This document shows, piece by piece, positions 25,680-33,896 of a stretch of DNA of 64,000 nucleotides. Position 1 is the first letter of the stretch, and each line of letters opens with the position of its first letter. Source of the stretch: Rhizobiales bacterium 63-22. Lineage in GTDB: Bacteria > Pseudomonadota > Alphaproteobacteria > Rhizobiales > Rhizobiaceae. Under the pieces are notes generated by a model. That model ran no database searches, was not told where the DNA came from, and saw nothing but the letters and a program-made list of their open reading frames with translations. Where the stretch lies: the NCBI GenBank assembly GCA_001898995.1, contig MKVZ01000016.1, forward strand, positions 184,108 through 248,107, written 5' to 3'. Made by a program: the position numbers and the translations under genes.

Positions 25680-26717
25680 TTACTTGCCGGCGTCGAGCTT
25701 CGCGTTGGCCTTGTCCACGAATTCCGTGGTGTAGGTCTTGGACAGGTCGATCTGCTTGTCGGCCACCTGCTTCTTGAAGGTGGAAAGCACCTTCAGCACG
25801 GTCTCGGGCCCGTTCTTGGGCATGCGGCCGTCCGGCGTATATTGCGCCTTGCCTTCCGCCAGACCCTTCACGTAAAGCGCCTTGTCGCCGACATAATAGT
25901 CCTTCGGCATCTTGTCGGCGATCTCCTCGGCGCTGTGCGAGGCGATGTAGCGCATGGTCTTGACGAGAGCGTTGGCGAATTTCTGCGCATCTTCCTTGTG
26001 CGTCTCCAGCCATGCCGACTGGACGTAGAAGGAGGCCGCCGGGTAAGGCCCGCCAAGTGCGGCGACGGTGTTTTCCGGCGTGCGCATGTCGACCAGTATC
26101 TTGGCATCGCCGCTCTTGAGCATTGTGGAGATGGTGGGCTCCGTGGTCATGCCGGCCTGAACGGCGTCCTGCTTGAAGGCGGCGATGAAGGTGTTGCCGG
26201 CGCCGATCGGCAGCAGCGTATAGTCGCCCTGCTTCAGCCCGTTGCGCACCGCCAGATATTGCGTCAGGAAATCGGTCGAGGAGCCGAGGCCGGTCACGCC
26301 GAGGGTGTGGCCCTTGAAATCGGCCGGCGACTTGATCTTGTCGGCATATTTGCTCGAAACCAGCTCCACCTCGCCCGGCGCCTGGCTGAACTGCACGATG
26401 GACTGGATGAACTTGCCCTTCGACTGAAGGTCGATCGTATGGTCGTAGAAACCGACCACGGCCTGCGCCGCACCGGCCAGAAGCTCGTTCTCGGCATCGA
26501 CACCGGCACGGCTGTTGATGAGTTCGACGTCGAGGCCCTCATCCTTGTAATAGCCAAGCCTTTCGGCCAGCACCGCCGGCAGATAGATCTGTTTTTCCAT
26601 GCCGCCGACGATCACGGTCAGCTTTTCGGCATGGGCGGCGGCCGCGCCCGCGATCATGGCGCCGCCGAGAATGGCCGCGCCGAACAGGTGCCGGCAGGAC
26701 TTCAGGGAAATTTTCAT
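25680..26717 (-). CDS. NitT/TauT-type ABC transporter substrate-binding protein
   Basis: A 345-residue periplasmic protein with a signal peptide ending AAAAHAEK and an NMT1/SsuA-like fold (LGYYKDEGLDVELINSRAG and LGVTGLGSSTDFLTQYL are the classic blocks). Start chosen at the ATG preceded by GGAGGAG; the frame remains open farther upstream without such a site. First gene of the transporter operon. Ligand is not evident: candidates for the family include sulfonates, nitrate and pyrimidine precursors. No sulfonate monooxygenase or nitrate reductase is nearby. Confidence 0.9.
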   Translation of the reverse strand: MKISLKSCRHLFGAAILGGAMIAGAAAAHAEKLTVIVGGMEKQIYLPAVLAERLGYYKDEGLDVELINSRAGVDAENELLAGAAQAVVGFYDHTIDLQSKGKFIQSIVQFSQAPGEVELVSSKYADKIKSPADFKGHTLGVTGLGSSTDFLTQYLAVRNGLKQGDYTLLPIGAGNTFIAAFKQDAVQAGMTTEPTISTMLKSGDAKILVDMRTPENTVAALGGPYPAASFYVQSAWLETHKEDAQKFANALVKTMRYIASHSAEEIADKMPKDYYVGDKALYVKGLAEGKAQYTPDGRMPKNGPETVLKVLSTFKKQVADKQIDLSKTYTTEFVDKANAKLDAGK

Positions 26718-26852
26718 CGTGCTCCTCCAGAAATTGCGCGAACCCGGACAGTGCCGGACTCCTCCTCGCATGCAGCCGATTCCTCTATCGGTGCTTTCCG
26801 AAATAGCAGGCCCAAGCTTTCAACCAGCTTTCAGCCATCTCCAAACAACAAA

Positions 26853-26880
26853 TGGCCCGCCCAAACTATCGGGCGGGCCA
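26853..26880 (-). terminator. Terminator after the OmpA-like gene
   Basis: TGGCCCGCCC pairs with GGGCGGGCCA (10-bp stem, 8-base loop). On the minus strand it is followed by TTTGTTGTTTGG, which fits termination of the OmpA-like gene ending at 26927. Confidence 0.75.
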
Positions 26881-26926
26881 CCGGTTTTTCTTCACTTATC
26901 GCCTTGTTGTCCCAACGCTTTTTCCT

Positions 26927-29173
26927 TCACTGCCGCGCCACCACGGGACGGATCAGCGGCGTGATGCGGCGGATGGTGACGCGGCGGTTTTCCGCCTCCG
27001 GTCCCTGCGTGTCGATCTTGAGGAACCGCTCGCCATAGCCCTGCGTGACAAGGTTCTCCGGCGGGATGGAATAGAAGTTAGTGAGTGCATCGGCCACCGA
27101 TTCCGCCCGACGGTCGGAAAGCACGAGGTTGGAACTGGCCGAACCGACCGCATCCGTATGGCCTTCGATCAGGAAGGTTTCGGTCGGATCGTGCGACAGT
27201 ATCTTCTGCATCGCCATCCCGACCTGACGCAGCGATTCCGCCTCCGACTGGGAGATATCCGCGCTGCCGGTGGCGAAATGGATCGTGTCGAGGTCGATGC
27301 GGCGCATCATGTCGCGCAGACGCGCGGAATTGCGCACCTCGTCGATCGTATAGACGCGCGGCAGCGGCTCCACCGGCGGCATTTCGAGGAATCTGTAATA
27401 ATCGCGATCCGGGTTGTCGGCCACGTCGATGATGTAATCGGAAACGGGAATGGCGAGGCGCATCGGCGGCAATTCGTAGCCGACATCCATCACCGCCGCG
27501 TCCGGCGTGTCCTCGCTCGGCGGAGCGAAGATCATCAGATGCGGCGAGCCGTCGGGATCGATGCGCGTGCGCTGCTCTATATCGCCGTAGCGGTCATAGA
27601 TGGTGACGATGCGATAGCCGCCCGGCCGTATGATCGTCTCGCGCTGGCGTCCGCCCGGAAGCTGCTCGTAATAGGATTGCGTGGCATCGCGGCGCAGGCG
27701 CGGACGGTCGTCGCCGCGCACGAAAATCTCGTTGCCCTCTCCGTAGACGACGCGGTTGTCGACCCTGTCCACCACCCGCACATTGGTGATGTTGTTGGTC
27801 ACGTTGTTGATGACCGTATTGCCGCCGGCAGGCCCATTGCCGGGGCCGAAATTACCTTGCTCGAAATGACCGGGACCGCCGGGCCGGTTGCCCATATTGG
27901 GCGGGACCGGAAACGCGAAGGCCGGCGGCTGGCTGACGCGGGTGCCCTTCTCGTCGAGATTGGCCTGTATCCGCTTGGGGAAACCGGCGCGCATATTGGC
28001 CGGTATGCCGGCCTGCGCCGCCGCGTCGCTGGCGGGCGGCGGTCCCACACGCTCGGCCTGACGCTGCCGCCGCCGCTGCTGGCGCGACTGCTCGCCGCCG
28101 AAATTATCGGCATCCTTGTCGCTGTCGAGGACGGCGGCGCCGTTCTGCACCGGAAGCACCACTGTGCCCGGCGTCTTGGCAGGGTCTTTGGCGATCTCCT
28201 GCTTCTGCTGCAAGGTATGTTTGTCGATGATCTGCGAGGCCGGACCGCCCGGCTTTCCGTTCTGGGGCCCACCTTGCGGCTGCGGCTGTCCGGGCATGCC
28301 GTTCTGCGCCCGTGGCGCGCCCGGACCCGGAATGCCCGGCTGCGATCCCGGTTCACCCTGCGGTCCGCGCATCTGGCCGCCTTGCGGTCCTTTGTGCTGT
28401 TCGCCCGGTTTTCCATCCTGTTGCGGACCGCCCTGCGGCTGACCGGGCTGTCTGCCCTGCGGCTGCGGCATGGACGGATGCGCGCCCTCCGGCCGTTGTC
28501 CCGGTTCCGGCTGACCATTATGCGGCTGGCCGTTTTGCGGCTGCTTCGGTTCGCCCGGCTGCTGGGCCGGCTGGCCGCCCTGCGGCTTCGGCGCATGCCC
28601 CTGCGGCTGGCCATGGCCGTTGTGGCCGTTCTGTTCGTTCAGCTGTGCGGGCTGCGGTTGGCCGCCCTGCTGTCCCTGCGGCTCATGCCGCTTGGGCGCA
28701 GGCTCTCCGAATACCGGAGCCGGTGCCTTGCGCTGCATGTTCTGCGCGGGAGCGGCGGGCTTCGGTGCTTCCTGAGGCTGCTTCGGCTCGGCCGGTTTTT
28801 GTTCAGGTTGCCTTTGTTCCGGCTGCCTTTGTTCAGGTTGCCGTTGCTCGCCGGGTTGCGGGCGCGGCCTGTTTACTGCCGGACCCCGACCTTCTGGCCC
28901 GTGGCCTTGCGGACCATGGTCCTGCGGCCCATGTCCTTGACCTTCCGGCCCACCCCCTGCGGGGCCATGTCCGCCCGGCCTCTGGCCTTCCGGCGCTCGC
29001 TGCTGGCCTTCGCCTTCATGCTGGCGCTTGTGCGGGTTTACGGGCTGATCTTCATCTCCCTGCGCGACCTGAACCGGCCGGGCCAGCATATCCGCCAGCG
29101 AGGGCTGCACCCAAAGCGATACCGACAGGATGGGGACGGCGACCGTGGCGAGCAATCTGGAACGAACAGACAT
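26927..29173 (-). CDS. OmpA-family protein with a long Gln/Pro/Gly-rich region
   Basis: A 748-residue secreted or outer-membrane protein. A signal peptide (about 1-28, ending SLA) is followed by some 300 residues of low-complexity sequence rich in Gln, Pro, Gly and His, including three tandem EQRQP units and GHGP-type repeats. After a less repetitive central part, an OmpA C-terminal peptidoglycan-binding domain occupies about residues 620-735 (IHFATGSADIS, then EGHTDAVGSASSNLVLSDRR and YGE). Start chosen at the ATG with GAGGAGA 7 bases upstream. It probably tethers envelope to peptidoglycan; the Q/P-rich region could span the periplasm. Confidence 0.85.
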   Translation of the reverse strand: MSVRSRLLATVAVPILSVSLWVQPSLADMLARPVQVAQGDEDQPVNPHKRQHEGEGQQRAPEGQRPGGHGPAGGGPEGQGHGPQDHGPQGHGPEGRGPAVNRPRPQPGEQRQPEQRQPEQRQPEQKPAEPKQPQEAPKPAAPAQNMQRKAPAPVFGEPAPKRHEPQGQQGGQPQPAQLNEQNGHNGHGQPQGHAPKPQGGQPAQQPGEPKQPQNGQPHNGQPEPGQRPEGAHPSMPQPQGRQPGQPQGGPQQDGKPGEQHKGPQGGQMRGPQGEPGSQPGIPGPGAPRAQNGMPGQPQPQGGPQNGKPGGPASQIIDKHTLQQKQEIAKDPAKTPGTVVLPVQNGAAVLDSDKDADNFGGEQSRQQRRRQRQAERVGPPPASDAAAQAGIPANMRAGFPKRIQANLDEKGTRVSQPPAFAFPVPPNMGNRPGGPGHFEQGNFGPGNGPAGGNTVINNVTNNITNVRVVDRVDNRVVYGEGNEIFVRGDDRPRLRRDATQSYYEQLPGGRQRETIIRPGGYRIVTIYDRYGDIEQRTRIDPDGSPHLMIFAPPSEDTPDAAVMDVGYELPPMRLAIPVSDYIIDVADNPDRDYYRFLEMPPVEPLPRVYTIDEVRNSARLRDMMRRIDLDTIHFATGSADISQSEAESLRQVGMAMQKILSHDPTETFLIEGHTDAVGSASSNLVLSDRRAESVADALTNFYSIPPENLVTQGYGERFLKIDTQGPEAENRRVTIRRITPLIRPVVARQ

Positions 29174-29425
29174 AGGCTTTCTCCTCGGGCAAGAAAACGG
29201 ACACACGGATGTTGCGCCGCGTGATTCGCATCAATTGCTAGAAACCAAATGCGGCAACTTTCCCGAAAAGCATCGGCCGGAGCCCATGAACCCCGTCTGA
29301 ACGGGCCGTTCGGCTTATTTTCACGTCCGCTTTCGTAAACCTTGGATTCAGCTTTTGTCTTTAGTCTCCCGAGAGGGTGCGCTTAGACGGGCGCAGCCGC
29401 CCTTGAGTTTCGAGTACGGGTGTCC

Positions 29426-30586
29426 ATGCGTTCCTCGCTTTCGCGCTTCCAGCTTGTGCCGGCCCTTGCCCTCGCTTGCGCGGCCCTTTCGGGCTGCACG
29501 TCGAGCATGGGCCTTGACGGCATCATGCCGCAGCCGAAGCCCTCGGCGGAAACGACGAGTTCGGTGGTGAAGCCCGTGCCGCCCGCTAGGGTCCGCGAGG
29601 CGGCGGCTTCGCGCAGGCCGCGCCATGCGCCGCGGGACGAGATTCTGGCCTGGACCGGACCTGTGCCCGATGGCGGCCCGTTCAAGGCCGAACTGGGCCC
29701 CGACGCCGCCGACGACACCACCGAACAGCCGGCCCCGCCGCCCGTTCCGGTCGGACCGATCGGCGGGCTGGCCAGCGCGCCGACTCCCGGCCTGCGCCCA
29801 GTGACGCCGCCGCCCACCAATGTCGCCATGCCGATGCCCATACCCGGAGCCACGGCCCGTCCGCCGGTCCGGCTCTCGCCGCAGGAATGGCAGAAGGTCT
29901 ACAGCCGCCGTTTCCGCGACGCGAAGCCGATCAATTTCGGCCGCTCATCCCCGCGCATGCTCGCCGTGCACGGCGTCGACGTATCGCGCTGGCAGGGCGA
30001 TATCGATTGGCCGAAGCTGCGCACGCAGGGCGCCAATTTCGCCTATATCAAGGCGACGGACGGCGGCGACCATCTCGATCCCATGTTCCGCAAGAACTGG
30101 CGCGAGGCGGGCGAGGCCGGCATCCGGCGCGGCGCCTATCACTTCTTCTACTGGTGCCGCGCGGCCAGCCAGCAGGCCGACTGGTTCATTCGCAACGTGC
30201 CGAAAGACCCCAACGCACTGCCCCCGGTGATAGACGTGGAATGGAACGGCGATTCCTCCTGCCGCCGGCGTCCCTCTCCCGCGCAGGTGCGCGAGAAGAT
30301 GCAGGCGTTCATGGACCGGCTGGAACGCCATTACGGCAAGCGCCCGATCATCTACACGGCGCCGGATTTCTACGACGACAATCTGCGCGGGGCCTTCCCC
30401 AACTATCATTTCTGGCTGCGCGCGGTCGCCCGGCATCCGAGCAAGGTCTATCCGGGCCGCCGCTGGGTGTTCTGGCAATATTCCGGCTCAGGCCTGTCCA
30501 AGGGCGTGAACCATCGGATCGACCTCAACGTCTTCCACGGCTCGCCGGACGAATGGTACAATTTCGTCGAGCGCACCTCCGGCTGA
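29426..30586 (+). CDS. GH25 lysozyme-like lipoprotein
   Basis: A 386-residue protein with a lipoprotein signal (ACAALSGC, lipobox LSGC at about residues 20-23) and a Pro-rich linker to about residue 155. The catalytic domain follows: HGVDVSRWQGDIDWPKL, then FAYIKATDGGDHLD, GAYHFFYWC and PPVIDVEWNGDSSC. The Asp/Glu pair of GH25 muramidases is present in DVSRWQ and IDVEW. It should cut peptidoglycan from a membrane anchor. Start is the ATG at 29426; a GTG two codons upstream is an alternative. Divergent from the OmpA-like gene, suggesting shared envelope control. Confidence 0.88.
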   Translation: MRSSLSRFQLVPALALACAALSGCTSSMGLDGIMPQPKPSAETTSSVVKPVPPARVREAAASRRPRHAPRDEILAWTGPVPDGGPFKAELGPDAADDTTEQPAPPPVPVGPIGGLASAPTPGLRPVTPPPTNVAMPMPIPGATARPPVRLSPQEWQKVYSRRFRDAKPINFGRSSPRMLAVHGVDVSRWQGDIDWPKLRTQGANFAYIKATDGGDHLDPMFRKNWREAGEAGIRRGAYHFFYWCRAASQQADWFIRNVPKDPNALPPVIDVEWNGDSSCRRRPSPAQVREKMQAFMDRLERHYGKRPIIYTAPDFYDDNLRGAFPNYHFWLRAVARHPSKVYPGRRWVFWQYSGSGLSKGVNHRIDLNVFHGSPDEWYNFVERTSG

Positions 30587-30593
30587 ACGCGGC

Positions 30594-31514
30594 CTAGACT
30601 TTACCGATCTTCTCCGGGTCGTAAGGCGTGGACTGGTACATCTCGTTGATCCAGTTGCCGAACAGCAGATGGGCATGGCCGCGCCAGCGGTTTTCCGGCA
30701 CATGCGCCGGATCGTCGTCGGGGAAATAATTCACCGGCATCCGCGTTTGCGGATCGACCTTGATATCGCGGAAATATTCGTCGGCGAGCGAGCACGTATC
30801 GTATTCCACATGATTGAACATGTGCAGCGCGCGATGCTTCGGATCGTGCAGCAGGCATAGCCCGCTCTCGGTGCTGTCGACGAGAATGGTCATGCCGCTT
30901 TCCGCCGGAATATCGGCCTTGCGCACCTCGGTCCAGCGCGAGACGGGAATGGCGAAATCGTCGGAAAAGCCGCGCAGCCAGGGCGATGACGGCACGAGAT
31001 TGCGCTGGCGGTAGACGCCCGAAAGCTTGGCCGGCAGCTCGTATTTCCCCATGCCGTGGAAATGATGCACCGCCGCTTGCGCCGCCCAGCAGATGTTCAG
31101 CGTGCGATGTACATGGGTCTGCGTCCAGTCGAAGACGCGCCGCAGTTCATCCCAATAGGTGACTTCCTCGAAAGGCAGGCGTTCCACCGGCGCGCCGGTC
31201 ACCACGAAGCCGTCGAAACGCTCGTCGCGCACGTCCTCCCACGGCCGGTAGAAGGAGAGCATGTGATCGGCCGGCGTGTGGCGCGCGACATGGTTGGTGA
31301 TGCGCACCAGCGTCAGTTCTACCTGCAACGGCGTCGCGCCTAGAAGACGGGCGATCTGCGTCTCGGTCACGACCTTGTTCGGCATGAGGTTGAGCAGGCC
31401 GATTCTCAGCGGGCGGATATCCTGACGCACCGCGTCCGTCTCGCGCATGACCATCACGCCCTCGGTTTCGAGGACACTGGTGGCGGGCAGGTCGTCCGGG
31501 ATCTTGATCGGCAT
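30594..31514 (-). CDS. metA: Homoserine O-acyltransferase MetA, probably acetyl-CoA specific
   Basis: A 306-residue MetA-family enzyme, the first step of methionine synthesis from homoserine. It has the nucleophile Cys142 in [20 protein letters not shown], and the catalytic His/Glu region in [20 protein letters not shown]. Residue 111 (in [13 protein letters not shown]) is Glu. Published work on Bacillus cereus and E. coli MetA links Glu at 111 to acetyl-CoA use and Gly to succinyl-CoA use, so this is better called an O-acetyltransferase although family names say succinyl. Start at 31514 gives the conserved [12 protein letters not shown] structured leader lies upstream. Confidence 0.92.
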   Translation of the reverse strand: MPIKIPDDLPATSVLETEGVMVMRETDAVRQDIRPLRIGLLNLMPNKVVTETQIARLLGATPLQVELTLVRITNHVARHTPADHMLSFYRPWEDVRDERFDGFVVTGAPVERLPFEEVTYWDELRRVFDWTQTHVHRTLNICWAAQAAVHHFHGMGKYELPAKLSGVYRQRNLVPSSPWLRGFSDDFAIPVSRWTEVRKADIPAESGMTILVDSTESGLCLLHDPKHRALHMFNHVEYDTCSLADEYFRDIKVDPQTRMPVNYFPDDDPAHVPENRWRGHAHLLFGNWINEMYQSTPYDPEKIGKV

Positions 31515-31861
31515 GGTCGCGTTCGTCTCTCGTCTCTTCTGCAAGGCGAACGCTGGTGGCTTGTTCCGTTTGGTTGCCGGCCCGGCCACATCCTCCCCTG
31601 GGGGGAGTGCCACCTTGCCCGGAACGGCAGGTTGGCGTTGGGCGTCGCCCCAACTCTTGATGTTCGTTCCTTCTAACCATATCGAAGATTCTTTGCAACA
31701 GGACTTTCATGGGCGGAACCAAACCGAGCGCCATGCGTTTTCCTCATGCCAGCGATGTGTTTTCAGGGCATCGGAGTGAAAAATGGGCTTCGCGGCCCGT
31801 TGTCCCCGTATCCGGCCGATGCCGGAAAAAGACGCATCGCAGGGCAACAGGGAGGGAAAAA
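31515..31861. promoter_or_regulatory. metA leader and divergent intergenic region
   Basis: 347 bp without a recognised gene. Read on the minus strand towards metA, the leader has successive hairpins: GTTGGG-GCGACG-CCCAAC near 31643-31660, a longer imperfect stem around GCCAACCTGCC...GGGCAAGGTGGC, then CTCCCC/GGGGAG and a GGCC-rich stem, ending about 70 bases before the start codon. Fragments resemble parts of SAM-sensing RNAs (ATCAAGAG, CCGGCAACC), but I cannot fit either the SAM-I or the SAM-II consensus. Regulatory function is inferred. The right part (31700-31861) is the promoter side of the small ORF. Confidence 0.45.
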
Positions 31862-31963
31862 ATGGGCAATATCATATTCTGGACCGGGCTTGTGCTGCTG
31901 CCGGTGATGATCGGAACGGCATATGCGTGGTTTCACAACTTCCATCACGAGGACGATTTCTGA
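31862..31963 (+). CDS. Small membrane protein of 33 residues, function unknown
   Basis: A short gene with a strong ribosome site (GGAGGG about 5 bases before the ATG). The peptide has one clear transmembrane helix (IIFWTGLVLLPVMIGTAYAW, residues 4-23) and a charged His/Asp-rich tail HNFHHEDDF. It lies 157 bp before a type II NADH dehydrogenase gene on the same strand. The size and layout recall small subunits of respiratory enzymes such as CydX, but I recognise no family. Real gene status rests on the ribosome site and peptide character. Confidence 0.6.
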   Translation: MGNIIFWTGLVLLPVMIGTAYAWFHNFHHEDDF

Positions 31964-31968
31964 CCGAA

Positions 31969-32013
31969 AACCGGAAACTGCCGGGGGGTGACGCCAAAGG
32001 GATGTTTCCGGTT
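31969..32013. repeat. Inverted repeat after the 33-residue gene
   Basis: Perfect 10-bp arms AACCGGAAAC (31969-31978) and GTTTCCGGTT (32004-32013) with a 25-base spacer. It starts 5 bases after the small gene's stop and lies about 110 bp before the NDH-2 start. It could be a weak terminator or an operator; there is no T-run. Confidence 0.45.
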
Positions 32014-32120
32014 GGAGGTTGAGTGAAACCGCCTTTCTATCTATGTAGGTTCGTGACGCGGCGGAAAAAGCGCTGCGGTCGCAGTGGGAGGAATGTGCAA
32101 TCCAATGGCAGGTTCAGCCC

Positions 32121-33413
32121 ATGAATATACCGAAAAACCCGCATGTCGTCGTCGTTGGCGCAGGATTCGGCGGCCTTCAACTGATCCACGACCTTGAAGG
32201 TTCCGCTGCGCGCATCACGCTGATCGACCAGCGCAACCACCATCTGTTCCAGCCCCTGCTCTATCAGGTCGCGACCACGATCCTCACCACTTCGGAAATC
32301 GCATGGCCGATCCGCCACCTTTTCCGCGACCGCAAGGACGTGACCACGCTGCTCGCCACCGTCACGGGGGTCGATACGGCGCGCAAGCAGGTGGTGCTGG
32401 AGGACGGGACGGAAGTTCCCTACGATGTGCTGGTGCTGGCCACCGGTGCGCGGCACGCCTATTTCGGCCATGACGAATGGGAGAAATTCGCGCCCGGCCT
32501 CAAGGCGCTGGAAGATGCGACCACCATCCGCCGCCGCCTTCTGCTGGCTTTCGAGCGGGCGGAGCGCACGCAGGACATGGATGAGAGAAAGGCGCTGCTC
32601 ACCTTCGCCATCGTCGGCGGCGGCCCGACCGGCGTCGAGCTTGCCGGTATCATCGCCGAACTGGCGCGGCGCACGCTGTGGCCGGAATTCCGCAATATCG
32701 ATACGCGGCAGGCGCGCATTTTGCTGCTGGAGGCTGGACCGCGAATCCTGCCGGCCTTTCCGGAAGACCTGTCCGGCTATGCCCTCAATGCGCTGGAAAA
32801 GCTGGGCGTGGAAGTGCGTCTCGGCGTGCCGGTGAAGGATATCACCGCGACGGGCGTAACCGTGGGCGAGGAATTCATTCCCTGCCGCACCACGATCTGG
32901 GCGGCGGGCGTGGCAGCTTCTCCCGCCGCCGCATGGCTTGGCGCGGATGCCGACCGCGCCGGACGGGTGATCGTCGGTCCCAACCTCAACGTGCCGGGGC
33001 ATGACGACATATTCGCCATCGGCGACACGGCTTTCGTCACGGCAAAGGGCGGCAGGCCGGTGCCCGGCATCGCGCCTGCCGCCAAGCAGCAGGGCGCCTA
33101 TGTCGCCCGCGTGATCCGCGCCCGCATGTCCGGCACGGCCGCCTGGCCGCCCTTCTCCTATCGGCATCTGGGCAATCTGGCCACCATCGGCCGGGGCGCC
33201 GCGGTGGTGGATATGGGCCGTATCAAGCTCAAGGGCGCGCTGGCATGGTGGTTCTGGGGCATCGCCCACATCTTCTTCCTGATCGGAACGCGCAGCCGCG
33301 CCGCGGTCGCATGGAACTGGCTGTGGACCTATATCAGCGGCCAGCACAGCGCGCGGCTCATCACGCAGGGCAAGCCGTCGGATCAATACAGCGAACGATC
33401 GGGGAAAGGCTAA
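32121..33413 (+). CDS. ndh: Type II NADH dehydrogenase (NDH-2)
   Basis: A 430-residue FAD-dependent NADH:quinone oxidoreductase. Motifs: FAD-binding VVVVGAGFGGLQ (residues 9-20), NAD-binding IVGGGPTGVELAG (about 165-177), and the FAD-site GHDDIFAIGDTAF. The QQGAYVARVI segment and the C-terminal hydrophobic patch (LAWWFWGIAHIFFLIGTRSR) are typical for quinone- and membrane-contacting NDH-2. It feeds electrons into the quinone pool without proton pumping and could supply the bd oxidase encoded in the same window. Ribosome site is weak (CAGG 9 bases upstream). Confidence 0.92.
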   Translation: MNIPKNPHVVVVGAGFGGLQLIHDLEGSAARITLIDQRNHHLFQPLLYQVATTILTTSEIAWPIRHLFRDRKDVTTLLATVTGVDTARKQVVLEDGTEVPYDVLVLATGARHAYFGHDEWEKFAPGLKALEDATTIRRRLLLAFERAERTQDMDERKALLTFAIVGGGPTGVELAGIIAELARRTLWPEFRNIDTRQARILLLEAGPRILPAFPEDLSGYALNALEKLGVEVRLGVPVKDITATGVTVGEEFIPCRTTIWAAGVAASPAAAWLGADADRAGRVIVGPNLNVPGHDDIFAIGDTAFVTAKGGRPVPGIAPAAKQQGAYVARVIRARMSGTAAWPPFSYRHLGNLATIGRGAAVVDMGRIKLKGALAWWFWGIAHIFFLIGTRSRAAVAWNWLWTYISGQHSARLITQGKPSDQYSERSGKG

Positions 33414-33434
33414 AGCCGTCCGCCGTCAGTCGGG

Positions 33435-33785
33435 CTACAGCGTGCGCATGAATTCGTGCAGCACGACGGCCTGATTGTGTTCCTCGTCCTTCGCGCCGTA
33501 AAGCAGCGTCAGCGGGCCATGGCCGGCCTTGGCGATAAGTTCCCTGAGCGCCGGTAGCCTGTCCTTGAGTTCCGCACGATAGCGCGCCTGAAATTCCGTC
33601 CATTTCGCCGGATCGTGGCCGAACCATTTGCGCAGGTCCGTCGACGGGGCGACGTCTTTCGCCCACAGATCGAGCGCCGCCTTGTCCTTCGTCATGCCGC
33701 GCGGCCAGACGCGATCCACCAGCACGCGATAGCCGTCGCTTTTCGACGGCGCGTCATAGATGCGTTTCAGATGAATATCGATCAT
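33435..33785 (-). CDS. DUF488 family protein
   Basis: A 116-residue protein with the family blocks YRVLVDRVWPRGMTKDKAAL and WAKDVAPSTDLRKWFGHDP, then GPLTLLYGAKDEEHNQAVVL. DUF488 proteins are cytoplasmic and uncharacterised; some lie near stress genes. Start at 33785 gives the usual MIDIHLKRIYD. It converges with NDH-2 (21-bp gap). Confidence 0.85.
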   Translation of the reverse strand: MIDIHLKRIYDAPSKSDGYRVLVDRVWPRGMTKDKAALDLWAKDVAPSTDLRKWFGHDPAKWTEFQARYRAELKDRLPALRELIAKAGHGPLTLLYGAKDEEHNQAVVLHEFMRTL

Positions 33786-33845
33786 GCGGTCCTCCGCTAC
33801 CGGCTGTGTCGATATCCATGTAGGGCACGCATCCATGTTGCGCCA

Positions 33846-33873
33846 GAGGCCCGATATTCTCATACCGGGCCTC
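33846..33873 (-). terminator. Hairpin after formaldehyde dehydrogenase
   Basis: GAGGCCCG and CGGGCCTC form an 8-bp stem with a 12-base loop, 24 bases after the fdhA stop on the minus strand. No T-run follows, so termination is plausible but weak. Confidence 0.5.
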
Positions 33874-33896
33874 CGCTATTCCGTCATGCCGCCCCG

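Noticed and set aside
31515..31700. SAM-II riboswitch upstream of metA
   Set aside because: Expected for alphaproteobacterial metA, but the conserved core (GGCTTGCAGCC-like segment and its flanks) is not found on either strand here. The leader is kept only as an unclassified structured region.
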